From: Oopsacas minuta
Lineage: Eukaryota > Porifera > Hexactinellida > Lyssacinosida > Leucopsacidae
Direction of reading: 5' to 3'
Length of the DNA: 64,000 bases
Assembly (NCBI GenBank): GCA_024704765.1
Contig: JAKMXF010000210.1
Location: forward strand, 496,001-560,000
In this document: positions 21,507-30,875 of the stretch, piece by piece
Position numbering within the stretch: position 1 is the first letter of the stretch
How the letters are laid out: every line of letters starts with the position of its first letter
Made by a program: the position numbers and the translations under genes
The notes under the pieces: generated by a model
Told to the model about the DNA's origin: nothing
Database searches by the model: none
The model's input: the letters and a program-made list of their open reading frames with translations, nothing else

Positions 21507-22355
21507 ATGGCATCTTCATCAAAAGAGTTAGCGATAGACTCAATCATCCTACTTAACGACGGTGTTAAGATACCCACTTTTGGATTAGGAGTGTATCAAT
21601 CTCACCCAGGTGATGAAACTTATGAGGCAGTCCTGCATGCAATTAAAACTGGTTACTTATGTATTGACACAGCTGCTTTATATAAAAATGAAAAGGATGT
21701 TGGGAGAGCTATAAGGGATTCTAAGGTAACAAGAGAGAATATCTTCATAACCACTAAACTGTGGACAAACAAACACGGAACTAAAACTATTGAAGGTTTC
21801 CATGAGAGTCTGAAACAGCTAGACTTGAAGTATATTGATTTATATCTGATGCATTCTCCGAGGGGAGGTAATCTTGTTGAGACATGGCAATCTATGTTGA
21901 ATCTGAAATCTCAAGGGTTAGTGCGATCTATCGGAGTCTCAAACTTTGGCATTCACCATTTAGAGGAATTAAAACGACATTTTCCAAATTTTCCACCATC
22001 TGTGAACCAGATAGAAATTTCTCCCTACAGCACGAGAAAGGAATTAGTGGAATATTGTAAAAATAATGATATTCTAGTGCAGGCTTACTCTCCTCTCACT
22101 AAGGGAATTAAGTTGAATGATTCTGCATTGGTTGCCATAGCTAAAAAATATTCAAAAACTACAGCTCAAATTCTAATTCGATGGTCATTACAGCGAGGTT
22201 ATCAGGTGATACCAAAATCTGTGAAGAAGATAAGGATCGAAGAGAATGCGCAAATATTTGATTTCTCTATCACAGAAGATGATATGATTGAGTTAGATAG
22301 CTACAATATTAACCTTGTGACAGGTTGGGATCCAACCAATGATCCTTTGATGTAG
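21507..22355 (+). CDS. Aldo-keto reductase
   Basis: The 282-residue protein is an NADPH-dependent aldo-keto reductase with the compact size typical of AKR5-like (2,5-diketo-gluconate reductase / glyoxal reductase / prostaglandin F synthase) members. The catalytic tetrad is complete: Asp and Tyr in CIDTAALYKNE, Lys in ITTKLW and His in YLMHSP. The signature SIGVSNFGIHHLEEL and the cofactor-binding block VIPKSVKKIRIEENAQIFDF are present. It lacks the long loop and C-terminal extension of AKR1 enzymes, so substrates are probably small aldehydes or ketones, but this is inference. The gene is intronless with its own ATG. Confidence 0.93.
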   Translation: MASSSKELAIDSIILLNDGVKIPTFGLGVYQSHPGDETYEAVLHAIKTGYLCIDTAALYKNEKDVGRAIRDSKVTRENIFITTKLWTNKHGTKTIEGFHESLKQLDLKYIDLYLMHSPRGGNLVETWQSMLNLKSQGLVRSIGVSNFGIHHLEELKRHFPNFPPSVNQIEISPYSTRKELVEYCKNNDILVQAYSPLTKGIKLNDSALVAIAKKYSKTTAQILIRWSLQRGYQVIPKSVKKIRIEENAQIFDFSITEDDMIELDSYNINLVTGWDPTNDPLM

Positions 22356-22760
22356 GACATCTATTTGCTGATCGATTTCCAGCTAGTTTGTTCTTATTTA
22401 TCAACTTAGTTTCGTGTTTTAAAGTGCACACTATATCATGTATAATAGCCAGCTTTACGAGATTACATTTTATTATCCGTAGTCGTTTCTAATTTTTACT
22501 CTCAGTTCCATAATACAGTAGGAAAATAGCCATTTTGTAAAAAAGCATAGCGGCTATCGATTACCATACTTACACTACTTTAAAAATTATACTAAAATAT
22601 TGCATATGTATATTTAGTTATGTTGAAAGCACAACGATTTTTGTTCTAACGTATCTCTAAAATTAGACTGAATTATTCCCAAATCGAACAAATGTTTACA
22701 ACATTCAATACTTATCACATAATAAGATATTCATCTATTGCACACTATTACATACTGAAA
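22356..22760. other. Gene-free gap between convergent genes
   Basis: A 405 bp AT-rich interval holds the 3' ends of the aldo-keto reductase and of collagen/VWA copy B. No coding frame or repeat was seen. Confidence 0.6.
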
Positions 22761-25700
22761 TTAACTTGTAATTAATTGGCAAGGTTCTCCTGTATTTCTG
22801 GATAGATCTACGTTGAGACATTCACAATTTCCTGCTCCGTGTAACTGTTCACATTTACATAGTTCTTCTTCTGTAGAGGTAAGTTTCAAGGGTAAGCATT
22901 TAACATTACCTCCATAGAAACACCTACAGGTTTCACAGGTACCAGCTCTTATCCTTGTTACCACACTGCTGATAATGGTGTCACTAATTGCTTGCCTTTC
23001 CTCAGGGCCTCCGTTTATAATCGCATTTATATCCCATACGAATCCTCCAGCGTTTAACGAGGGTACAACAAAATCTTTGTGGATTTCCTCCATGTCTTCA
23101 TTACCTACCACGTTATTGACAATACTACCTCTTATCCTGTCTACACTAGTATCATTCCTTTGAGAATAGCACTGTAATAGATTAGAGGCTCCTATACAGT
23201 TATACGTGTCGTTCTGCTTTGTGTTTGCTGTGAGATTAGTGTTAACCAATAGAAGAGGGTGTAGTTCACGGATTGGATTATTATCTTTCAATGCCTCAGT
23301 GAACAAGGTTCTACCCTTATCTCCAAAGTTCTGAATTTGAAAATACGATTTCCCCGCCAAATCTACCTGAGAGTAGATACTCATGTCACTTTTCTTGTTT
23401 GTGCTCAAGATAAGAATTCGATTGTTTTTTGGCCTAACACGTTCGTTATTCAATGTCAATTTTACAGCTCCGTATGCTCCTCTACCCCCTATGTCTGTAG
23501 CTAAGCCAGTTACTTCTTCATGAAGTTTATCCAAGTTAGTGGTATTGTTTGGTGAAAATGTGAAATGATCTTCTCGAATAATTTCAGGTTCCATTTCGTT
23601 GATACTCATTCTTGTAGCTGTGTACTCGTTTCTCTCTTCTCCAATTCCAATACATACTTTGTTTAGTTGTTCTTCTAGATCCGGCAGGAGAATCTTAAAT
23701 ATGAAATCATTCACAGGTTTCATTTCAGTTGTTACATCTAGTACCAACATCACATTTACACCAGGTTCATTACCAGCGTTACAAGATTGGACCCAGACAT
23801 TTTCTTCTGTGCAACCAGCGATTTCTTTGCCATTCTTGAAACAGCTATTGACTGGACAATTGAACTTGATTGTATTATAGTAAGGTACGTCTACCTCGTA
23901 GTTATATTTACAAAATTCTGCGTAATTTAATGTTACATAGTTAGGTCCTAATTCGAGCGCTTTATTAGCGTATTCTTGTCTTGGTTCTGAATCATCTTGC
24001 TTGTACCAGGTCAGGTTCATGTCTGTCCTACCATTATGCATGTAAAATACTAATATTACTTCATCTGTAACGTTATTGTATGAACAAGAAGAACACATGG
24101 TTACGGTATCGGCAAGAATGTTGTCACATGAAATAGTTGTTTGGACTATCAGATTGAAAAAATGATTATCTTTCCTAAAACTATTGCCGCTACTTATAGT
24201 AACTGTGTATGATCCTGATAGCTGAGGGCCGAAGTTATGGATGATTATAGTCGCAGTATTACCTACATACTCAAAAGAGTAATCTACTCCTTGTATAAGT
24301 TCTACTCCTCCATAGAACCATTGGAAACTCCAAGGCCGTGTGCCCTCTCTGACAATTCCTGTTATCCTCAGCTCTGAACCTGTCCTAGCAACAAGTGTTT
24401 GTCCGAATTGTGCCTGTGTCCCTGTGACTGTCCCTGAGATTGTCTTGTCCCATTTTGGTAAGATACCAATGGTAGTGAACTGTGTATCATTTCCGAATGC
24501 ATTTTCTGCAATTAGAACATAGGAGCCCGCTATGTTGTCACCAACTTGTGAGAAAACTAGATTATATGGATTTGTTTCAGAGACTGATGCATAGTTAGCT
24601 ACTATGGATTGTTCAATAGGAATGAAATCCCCATTTACATCAACGTAGTACCAAGATGTAGTGACAGGCTGTGTTCCCTCTGTCAGGCGTGAACTTATAG
24701 TGAAAGTTGACACCAGATCACCATCCAGTCCATAATATACTGTTACTTCATTAGGGCCGTATCCCCCTACAAGCGCTAGTATATCGTCATCTGTAATTGT
24801 GATTATACCAGAGCTAGAGGTAAATGCTAGAGTTGGTGGCAAACCAGGAACAGCACAAACCTCACTCTCTTCACATCGCTGTAGTTCTCCTCCAATGCAC
24901 TTACACTCTACACAAGCTCTAGTTTGTCCACAAGACTCACTGCTCTTAATTACAACTGCCTTGACGAATGCTCGCGTGAAAAGATCTGTTTGTTCATCAC
25001 CCATAGCCCTTATGTTCCATGCACTTCCATTCAGCCCAATTGCTAGATTAATATAGTTCTGTTGGATATTCTCTCCAGCTTCCTTGACTTTACCTCCAGA
25101 CATGAGTTCGTACCCCAGGACTGCACTACTGTTGGGTACAACTGCTGTAATACTCCCGTCTATTTCTTGAAATATACCGATTGCTTCATTACCATTCTCA
25201 TCCTGAAATGTAGCATTGACGATAACATTGAGAACAATGTTAGCTCTTTGGAGGTCAGCCATGATTTCGTGTGTGTCTAGTTGTGGAATGATAGATTCTC
25301 CATCAGTGTGAGATCCACAATCGTATCTCTGTGTATCTGTGATGAGTGTTATGTGACGACAAGATTGTGATTGGAAATTGATGCTGTATGTCTGTAGTGC
25401 TGTGTGTATTGCTGCGTAACCATCAGCTTGTTGTCCTGTGGCTGTTAAGTTTAATCCAACAATAAGTGGAGCTAATTGAGATGAAGGTGCACATAACTTG
25501 TTCCCACGTGGGATAGGAAATGGATATGAGTAACAACGATCACTGATCCTATCATTATCCGCTCCGTATCCCATAATACAGTACTTGTTTGGACAGATAC
25601 TATTCTCCTGTCCAAAGTTGATCTTTGCTAGATTAGTAGGTAGTCTTATGGCTACATCTTTGATAGCAATATGTGCTGCTTGCATTGTATCCGTTTCTGC

Positions 25701-27938
25701 TACTGCGAATATCATATCTACACATGCAGGCTGTCTGAATCCAGAGATGACTTGTGTTGTATTACATTCCGTGGGTCTACATTGTGTGGTCGTGTTAAAA
25801 TCGATTGATCGGATTAGTTTGCAGTCATAATTTCCATCTTCACATATACATCTGTTACAGGAATCCAGTTTACAAGTATTATTTAATGTTACATGTGGAA
25901 TAACTTCATACTCTAGAAATGCATTAGTGAATGCTTCTCTGTATGTCCTAGAGGCGGGAAGACTCCATGCAATGCCACCAGTTTCTCTGACCATCTGGAA
26001 GTACGTTTGTTCCGTGTTACCTGCTGCCGAATCCTTCCTCACATACCCATCTGGGGCTGTATTGAATTGACCTGGCATATTCGCATCATAGTAGATAACA
26101 GAGTTATTTGGTAAGAGACCCATAATGGTGTTTGCATTGATGAGTGGCTGTCGGTTGTCCTGTGCTTGGAATTGAATGCTGATAACTGCACTGAGAGTAA
26201 TGCTGAATTGTGTGAGTATCTGCTGCATGTTTTGATTGAAGAGTGTAGGAACACGATCATAAGGAGGGTCTGGTGTAGGTGTTTCATTGTCTCTGTCCTC
26301 ATCTGTAATGAGTAGAATATTTCTACATGCTTGTCCTGTGAATGTGTATCTCTGTAATGCTCTGTAGATAGCTGCATAGCCGTCTTCTTTCCTTCCCTCA
26401 CCTTGGAAGGGATCTTCATTGATTACTCTTATCACAGCTTCATTATTTCCCCAGTAGGGTATAGTATTCCCTTCCTGGTCAATGATCCCTCCTAAATCTA
26501 TAGGTCTCCCTATCTGTTCAGCTCTTGACTTCTCTTCACCTGTACCGAATCCTAGAACAGCAAAATTGTTATTACACATTCCTGGGTCGTAGTTGCGTAC
26601 TGCTAGTACCTCCGGGATGGCATTAGAGACATTCTTCAACCAGATCTGTTCCTCCTTCATGGAAGCTGATTCATCAATAATGTAGATAAGGTTCATACAG
26701 TTTGTATTTACATCAGATGCAATGGTGTTGAATGGTAGTTCATCTTCTTGGCAGGTTGGATAACATGGTTTGTCCTGAATGCATTGGAAATGTGTGCCAT
26801 CACAGTAGACAAAACTTCCTATCACAGTGTCGTATATAATTTGTCCAGATTCATATTGTGTACAATCTGTATTATAGGTTGAGTTTATTGCACTGATGAT
26901 GATTCTCTGTCCAATTTTTCCTTTTTCCCCCCTTTCTCCTTTCCTACCTCTTTCTCCTTTTATTCCTGTGGGCCCCTCATCCCCAGGTAATCCTTTGTCA
27001 CTCTTTTGTCCTTTTGTTCCATTATTACCCATTTCTCCCATCTTTCCTATTTCTCCTTTTTCCCCTATATCTCCCTTTGGTCCTACTATCATCTCACCCT
27101 CTTCGCCCTTTTCTCCTTTCATTCCTCGTTCACCCTTTCCCCCGCTTACCCCTTCTTCCCCACGCTCTCCCTCAATACCCTGCTCTCCATTTTCACCATT
27201 TCTCCCATTTTCCCCCTTTTCCCCAATCTCTCCCTCTCTTCCTTTCTCTCCCTTATCCCCTACAGTTCCGTTTGTTCCATCTTTTCCACTTTCCCCTATA
27301 TTACCTTTTGCTCCATCTTCTCCTCTCGCCCCTTTTGCTCCATATATTCCCTTACTTCCATTAATGCCCTTCTTATAACAAACATTTGGATCACATAATC
27401 CTTGTACTCCCTGGATTCCCATCTCCCCTGTATCTCCTCTCTGTCCTTGCACCCCTTTCTTTCCCTTTCGTCCCATACAATTATCTGAACACTCTCCCAA
27501 CACTTCTAATTTAGTCATGCCTCTGTCCAATTCTTCACCTGTATTCACATCACGGAGAACACACTCATATGTGCCAGTATACAGAGTCGTTGTGTTAATT
27601 ATAATCATTTCGTTTCCTGAATATTGCCTTATATTAGGGAATATGATAGAGTTGAAGCTATCAAATATGACCTGTCTATCATTGAATACCCACTCTATTA
27701 TTACTTCATCTCCTAGGTCTGTTGTTGTCTCACAAATAATTGTAACTTCAGAATTAGAAGTAACAATCGCATTCTGTCCAATCAATACACGATAATCCCT
27801 ATACCCGAACAGATTCAGCATCTTGAATCTATGATTATTTTCAATATTGATCCCATTTACTTCTGACAGTATCGCTACTGTTAAGAACGTGAATAATAGT
27901 AACATTAATCTTTCCATTTTATTTCTTGCTACTTCCAT
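22761..27938 (-). CDS. Secreted Ig / collagen / triple-VWA matrix protein, copy B
   Basis: This 1725-residue intronless paralogue of copy A has the same domain order: signal peptide (an alternative Met at residue 8 gives a better one), Ig-like domain, collagen helix (about 153-343), linker with GQIIYD / YCDGTHFQC, VWA1 (from about 416, MIDAS DESAS), VWA2 (from about 739, MIDAS lost, AETDT), two Ig-like domains, VWA3 (from about 1395, MIDAS degenerate, DVTTE) and a Cys-rich tail. The helix is unlike copy A: proline is nearly absent and X/Y positions are filled with Glu, Lys, Asn and Asp (repeats such as GEKGENGRNGENG); there is one Gly to Ser replacement (GQKSDKG) and an EMIV interruption. Both copies share the Cys-x4-Cys break. 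A role in the extracellular matrix is inferred. Confidence 0.9.
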   Translation of the reverse strand: MEVARNKMERLMLLLFTFLTVAILSEVNGINIENNHRFKMLNLFGYRDYRVLIGQNAIVTSNSEVTIICETTTDLGDEVIIEWVFNDRQVIFDSFNSIIFPNIRQYSGNEMIIINTTTLYTGTYECVLRDVNTGEELDRGMTKLEVLGECSDNCMGRKGKKGVQGQRGDTGEMGIQGVQGLCDPNVCYKKGINGSKGIYGAKGARGEDGAKGNIGESGKDGTNGTVGDKGEKGREGEIGEKGENGRNGENGEQGIEGERGEEGVSGGKGERGMKGEKGEEGEMIVGPKGDIGEKGEIGKMGEMGNNGTKGQKSDKGLPGDEGPTGIKGERGRKGERGEKGKIGQRIIISAINSTYNTDCTQYESGQIIYDTVIGSFVYCDGTHFQCIQDKPCYPTCQEDELPFNTIASDVNTNCMNLIYIIDESASMKEEQIWLKNVSNAIPEVLAVRNYDPGMCNNNFAVLGFGTGEEKSRAEQIGRPIDLGGIIDQEGNTIPYWGNNEAVIRVINEDPFQGEGRKEDGYAAIYRALQRYTFTGQACRNILLITDEDRDNETPTPDPPYDRVPTLFNQNMQQILTQFSITLSAVISIQFQAQDNRQPLINANTIMGLLPNNSVIYYDANMPGQFNTAPDGYVRKDSAAGNTEQTYFQMVRETGGIAWSLPASRTYREAFTNAFLEYEVIPHVTLNNTCKLDSCNRCICEDGNYDCKLIRSIDFNTTTQCRPTECNTTQVISGFRQPACVDMIFAVAETDTMQAAHIAIKDVAIRLPTNLAKINFGQENSICPNKYCIMGYGADNDRISDRCYSYPFPIPRGNKLCAPSSQLAPLIVGLNLTATGQQADGYAAIHTALQTYSINFQSQSCRHITLITDTQRYDCGSHTDGESIIPQLDTHEIMADLQRANIVLNVIVNATFQDENGNEAIGIFQEIDGSITAVVPNSSAVLGYELMSGGKVKEAGENIQQNYINLAIGLNGSAWNIRAMGDEQTDLFTRAFVKAVVIKSSESCGQTRACVECKCIGGELQRCEESEVCAVPGLPPTLAFTSSSGIITITDDDILALVGGYGPNEVTVYYGLDGDLVSTFTISSRLTEGTQPVTTSWYYVDVNGDFIPIEQSIVANYASVSETNPYNLVFSQVGDNIAGSYVLIAENAFGNDTQFTTIGILPKWDKTISGTVTGTQAQFGQTLVARTGSELRITGIVREGTRPWSFQWFYGGVELIQGVDYSFEYVGNTATIIIHNFGPQLSGSYTVTISSGNSFRKDNHFFNLIVQTTISCDNILADTVTMCSSCSYNNVTDEVILVFYMHNGRTDMNLTWYKQDDSEPRQEYANKALELGPNYVTLNYAEFCKYNYEVDVPYYNTIKFNCPVNSCFKNGKEIAGCTEENVWVQSCNAGNEPGVNVMLVLDVTTEMKPVNDFIFKILLPDLEEQLNKVCIGIGEERNEYTATRMSINEMEPEIIREDHFTFSPNNTTNLDKLHEEVTGLATDIGGRGAYGAVKLTLNNERVRPKNNRILILSTNKKSDMSIYSQVDLAGKSYFQIQNFGDKGRTLFTEALKDNNPIRELHPLLLVNTNLTANTKQNDTYNCIGASNLLQCYSQRNDTSVDRIRGSIVNNVVGNEDMEEIHKDFVVPSLNAGGFVWDINAIINGGPEERQAISDTIISSVVTRIRAGTCETCRCFYGGNVKCLPLKLTSTEEELCKCEQLHGAGNCECLNVDLSRNTGEPCQLITS
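24231..24678 (-). repeat. 448-bp near-identical tract, copy B
   Basis: This is the partner of 7175-7622: 446 of 448 positions are identical with no gaps, while adjoining sequence of the two genes is diverged apart from a 22-23 bp match (AGATCACCATCCAGTCCATA) about 35 bp further on. Confidence 0.95.
26905..27480. other. Strand-asymmetric pyrimidine-rich stretch (collagen coding)
   Basis: On the plus strand this stretch is strongly C+T biased because the minus strand codes Gly, Glu, Lys and Arg triplets (GGA, GAA, AAA, AGA). Such purine/pyrimidine asymmetry can favour triplex DNA, but here it is explained by the protein. Confidence 0.7.
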
Positions 27939-28361
27939 TCAGGATCAGATAATTCAGGTTATTTATCTGTTAATATATTTGGGTGTAATAAATTATCCGT
28001 TTTTCTTTCTTTAGGCACATGTATTATCAATTGGAATAATTAATAAGTTATATCATGTTACTGTTTGTCCAATGCTGAACACTAATAATATTAACTCTTT
28101 ACAAATTTGTTGAATAGTAATCTCCCAATTTGAGTGGGTTGCAGAATTAGCATGCAAAAGTTCAACTATTTACATTTCAGAATAATTGCCAACAGCACTA
28201 TGGTAGCCTTTCATTCTTTATATTTATTTTTATAATCTTACAAAGCTATATCAGTTTTGGTATTTGGGTATAGCACTGGTAATATTGGTGAACTTTCAAT
28301 TACGTGCTTTAACATGTAAGTATCATAAGATATTTGCAAATAGATAGGATATTTAATCTTG
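27939..28361. other. Divergent intergenic region
   Basis: This 423 bp AT-rich interval lies between the 5' ends of collagen/VWA copy B (minus) and ANKMY2 (plus) and should carry both promoters. No TATA box or known operator could be assigned. Confidence 0.55.
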
Positions 28362-29546
28362 ATGGCATCCGTTCAGTTCACCCACCTGGAGGACTTAGCT
28401 CCTTCCGGAGACATGCCTACATCACCTGATAATTTAATGTCAGTTTCTAAACTGGAGGAGTTATGCAAAAGAGAGAGAGAGATTACTGATCCGACTGCGA
28501 TATCATTCTTACTGAAATCTGATCCTAGCATAGTAGACCTGAGGGATAAGGATGGAATGACTCTACTTATGCACACTTCCTATCATGGTAACTTGAATAT
28601 GACTCGTCTCCTCATAGAGCATGGTGCTTCGGTTAACTTAATGTCACGACCGGCTTATTACACTCCACTAATGTTTGCAGGTATTGGTAACCATACTGAA
28701 TTGTGCCATCTATTGCTCAGCTCAGGTGCTAAAACCGGAATAACTAATAGTATTGATAAAAACGCGGCAGAAATGTCGTCTTTTGTTGGAAGCAAGGAAT
28801 GTGCTCGAATCATTTCATCCTTCTTTTCAAAAGAAAATTTTCTCTCAATCGCTTCAAGGTTCAGACTACCTGATATCGTATCATCCAATCTCTATACGAT
28901 CCTGCTTGAACTGAATAATATCCATCCAGTACATGCTCTAATCGCTATTCGTAATTTCCCTGCAACATTAGAACACATATCTGATGTAATCAACACACTT
29001 GAAGCAATTTGCGATAAGACATTCAAGGACACTTATGAGGAGATTGCATTCAGAGCACACTTTATTAGGTGTCTATACAAAACAATACATGAATTAGAAA
29101 TAGGAGAAAAGATTATCACACCATGTGAACTGCTGATCAAGAAGTTCCTTAGAGTATCTGTAAATGTGGAAGGGTCATCTCAAATGCCTATACAAATTGG
29201 GATGGAGAACTATCTCAGACAGGCGATTCGTTCGTTTCCATTCCGTGACATGCCACTGTACCAACAAACCCTGGCTTGTCTGCAAACCATTGAGAGTGAC
29301 GAGAAGCTCAAATATCAGCTGACTTCTCCCACACTACATGTGATTAACAGTGTTATTAGAGGCCCACTTGCTGGGAGAACCACAATGGATCCTATTTGTG
29401 CTACATGTGGGAGACAAGGCTCGTGTCTGAGAGAATGTACCAGCTGTAAATCATTGTGGTATTGCGGGAAGGATTGTCAGAAGTTGCATTGGTTCACACA
29501 CAAGAAGATCTGTTCTTCGAAATGTTCCCCAGAACACGAGCAATAA
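28362..29546 (+). CDS. ANKMY2: Ankyrin repeat and MYND domain protein 2
   Basis: ANKMY2 regulates ciliary trafficking of adenylyl cyclases and so affects Hedgehog signalling in vertebrates. The first true ATG is at 28362, giving 394 residues (human 441). Ankyrin repeats occupy about 60-150, with GMTLLMHTSYHGNLNMTRLL and the human-like YxPLMFAGxGNH. The middle helical segment matches human ANKMY2 (LHPVxA-like block, RxSIRxFP-like block). The MYND zinc finger at about 348-386 has the C-x2-C ... C-x2-C ... C-x3-C ... H-x3-C pattern and the phrase QKLHWFTHKKIC, nearly identical to human. The gene is a single exon. Confidence 0.94.
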   Translation: MASVQFTHLEDLAPSGDMPTSPDNLMSVSKLEELCKREREITDPTAISFLLKSDPSIVDLRDKDGMTLLMHTSYHGNLNMTRLLIEHGASVNLMSRPAYYTPLMFAGIGNHTELCHLLLSSGAKTGITNSIDKNAAEMSSFVGSKECARIISSFFSKENFLSIASRFRLPDIVSSNLYTILLELNNIHPVHALIAIRNFPATLEHISDVINTLEAICDKTFKDTYEEIAFRAHFIRCLYKTIHELEIGEKIITPCELLIKKFLRVSVNVEGSSQMPIQIGMENYLRQAIRSFPFRDMPLYQQTLACLQTIESDEKLKYQLTSPTLHVINSVIRGPLAGRTTMDPICATCGRQGSCLRECTSCKSLWYCGKDCQKLHWFTHKKICSSKCSPEHEQ

Positions 29547-29912
29547 GACGTTATACGAACAATTACACGATCATATCTCAGATCAAAATAACATTCTATT
29601 ACGCATTATACTGTCGTACAGTACTGGCGAGAAGATTGAATCATCACTTAGCATACTATATATGTTATTTTTGATTGGCAGCTCATTTTGATTGTAGTTA
29701 ATCTCTTTTGTTATCTTTATAAGCTAGACCTTTCTTATTTCATAGACCAAACAATACCCCAAGCTAATAGCATGGCAATAGGCTTTATGCATCATTTCCG
29801 ATATTATTATTGTCCATATGATAATTTAATACACATACAGTGATGTGATGCTGTAGTTCAAGTTAGGTCCTGTATTGTACGGTAAATACACACATGTACT
29901 ATTAGACTGAAT
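29547..29912. other. Gene-free gap
   Basis: A 366 bp AT-rich interval lies between ANKMY2 and the next gene. No coding frame or RNA gene was recognised. Confidence 0.55.
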
Positions 29913-30875
29913 ATGTTCGATTTTGACAGTCCTACTCCCTCTGAATCTTCTGATCAGGAAGCGTCAGATAAAGCAGGTTTAGCGATCAAGACTAATACAG
30001 GAGCTAATCGTTTTCTCTTTCCAGGTGGTTTAGAACATAAACCTGGTCGCCAGCAGCCCCTTCCTCCTCGTATTTCTCATACTAACCGACTCCACACTCT
30101 AGACACACCTACCAACCCTCTAGCTCCTTCTAAACGAAAGGAACCTGGACAAACCTTCCCAGAGCTAAGAGCTGAGCTAAATCAAGCATTTAGCATACGA
30201 GACATTCAAGTTCCAATGACAAAGCAATCTCTGTCCTCTTCACTACAAGGTAACCCAATCTCTACAGCAGTTGGTAATACTACCTCGTCTATGAGTTTTT
30301 CGACTAACCCCGCTCTTTACTCGAGACACAAAGGAACTGACAAAGGAATTGACAAAGGACTTGAGGGTATGCTTTTATCAAATTTCGATTTTTGATCTAA
30401 CTAGTTTTTATTTTTATTGATATTAGATCGACCTGTCTTACCGCCTCTTAAACACACTGATAAAGCTCCTGTACTCTCCCAAGTTGAGTCTAGCAAATTC
30501 AATAAAATACCTCCCAATCCTCTAGCATCTAATCCACAACGTAACTGGAATGTAGCTACTGGATTTTCTTATACTGACACTGCTAAGCGTAGGTTGATAT
30601 CTCCAACTGGAGACAATGGAACTTTGGCTAAAAGACCGAATCAACACGATCCTAGTCCTATAAATGAAAGACATAAGTTCAGGAAACAAAAGTCTAAAGA
30701 AAAGCTTCCATCTTATTCGAAACCTCCACTTAACATCATTCAACACAAAGAAGCTATACCAACTAGTTGTATGCCTTCTCTTGTCGAAAAGAAACACAAA
30801 CGAAGGAATTTTAAACTTTCTAAAGAGAATTCTGTTTCTCAAGATTACACTGATACTTTCTGGTTCGATTCATAA
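29913..30875 (+). CDS. Unrecognised basic, probably disordered protein, two exons
   Basis: I do not recognise this protein. Exons 29913-30366 and 30427-30875 join through a 60 bp GT-AG intron in phase 1 and give 300 residues. The N-terminus is acidic and serine-rich (MFDFDSPTPSESSDQE), and most of the rest is rich in Ser, Pro, Thr, Lys and Asn with no membrane span or signal peptide. Two short blocks look more ordered: TFPELRAELNQAFSIRDIQVP (about 85-105) and NWNVATGFSYTDTAKRRL. A Lys/Arg-rich segment (RHKFRKQKSKEK, KKHKRRNFK) could be a nuclear signal. It ends in DTFWFDS. The codon pattern and clean splice junction argue that it is real; it could be a fast-evolving nuclear or mitotic protein. 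Confidence 0.65.

Noticed and set aside
26896-27378. Long plus-strand frames rich in Ser-Pro-Phe repeats
   Set aside because: They lie exactly opposite the collagen Gly-X-Y repeats of copy B; the repeats force open complementary frames. The same holds for 10132-10521 opposite copy A.
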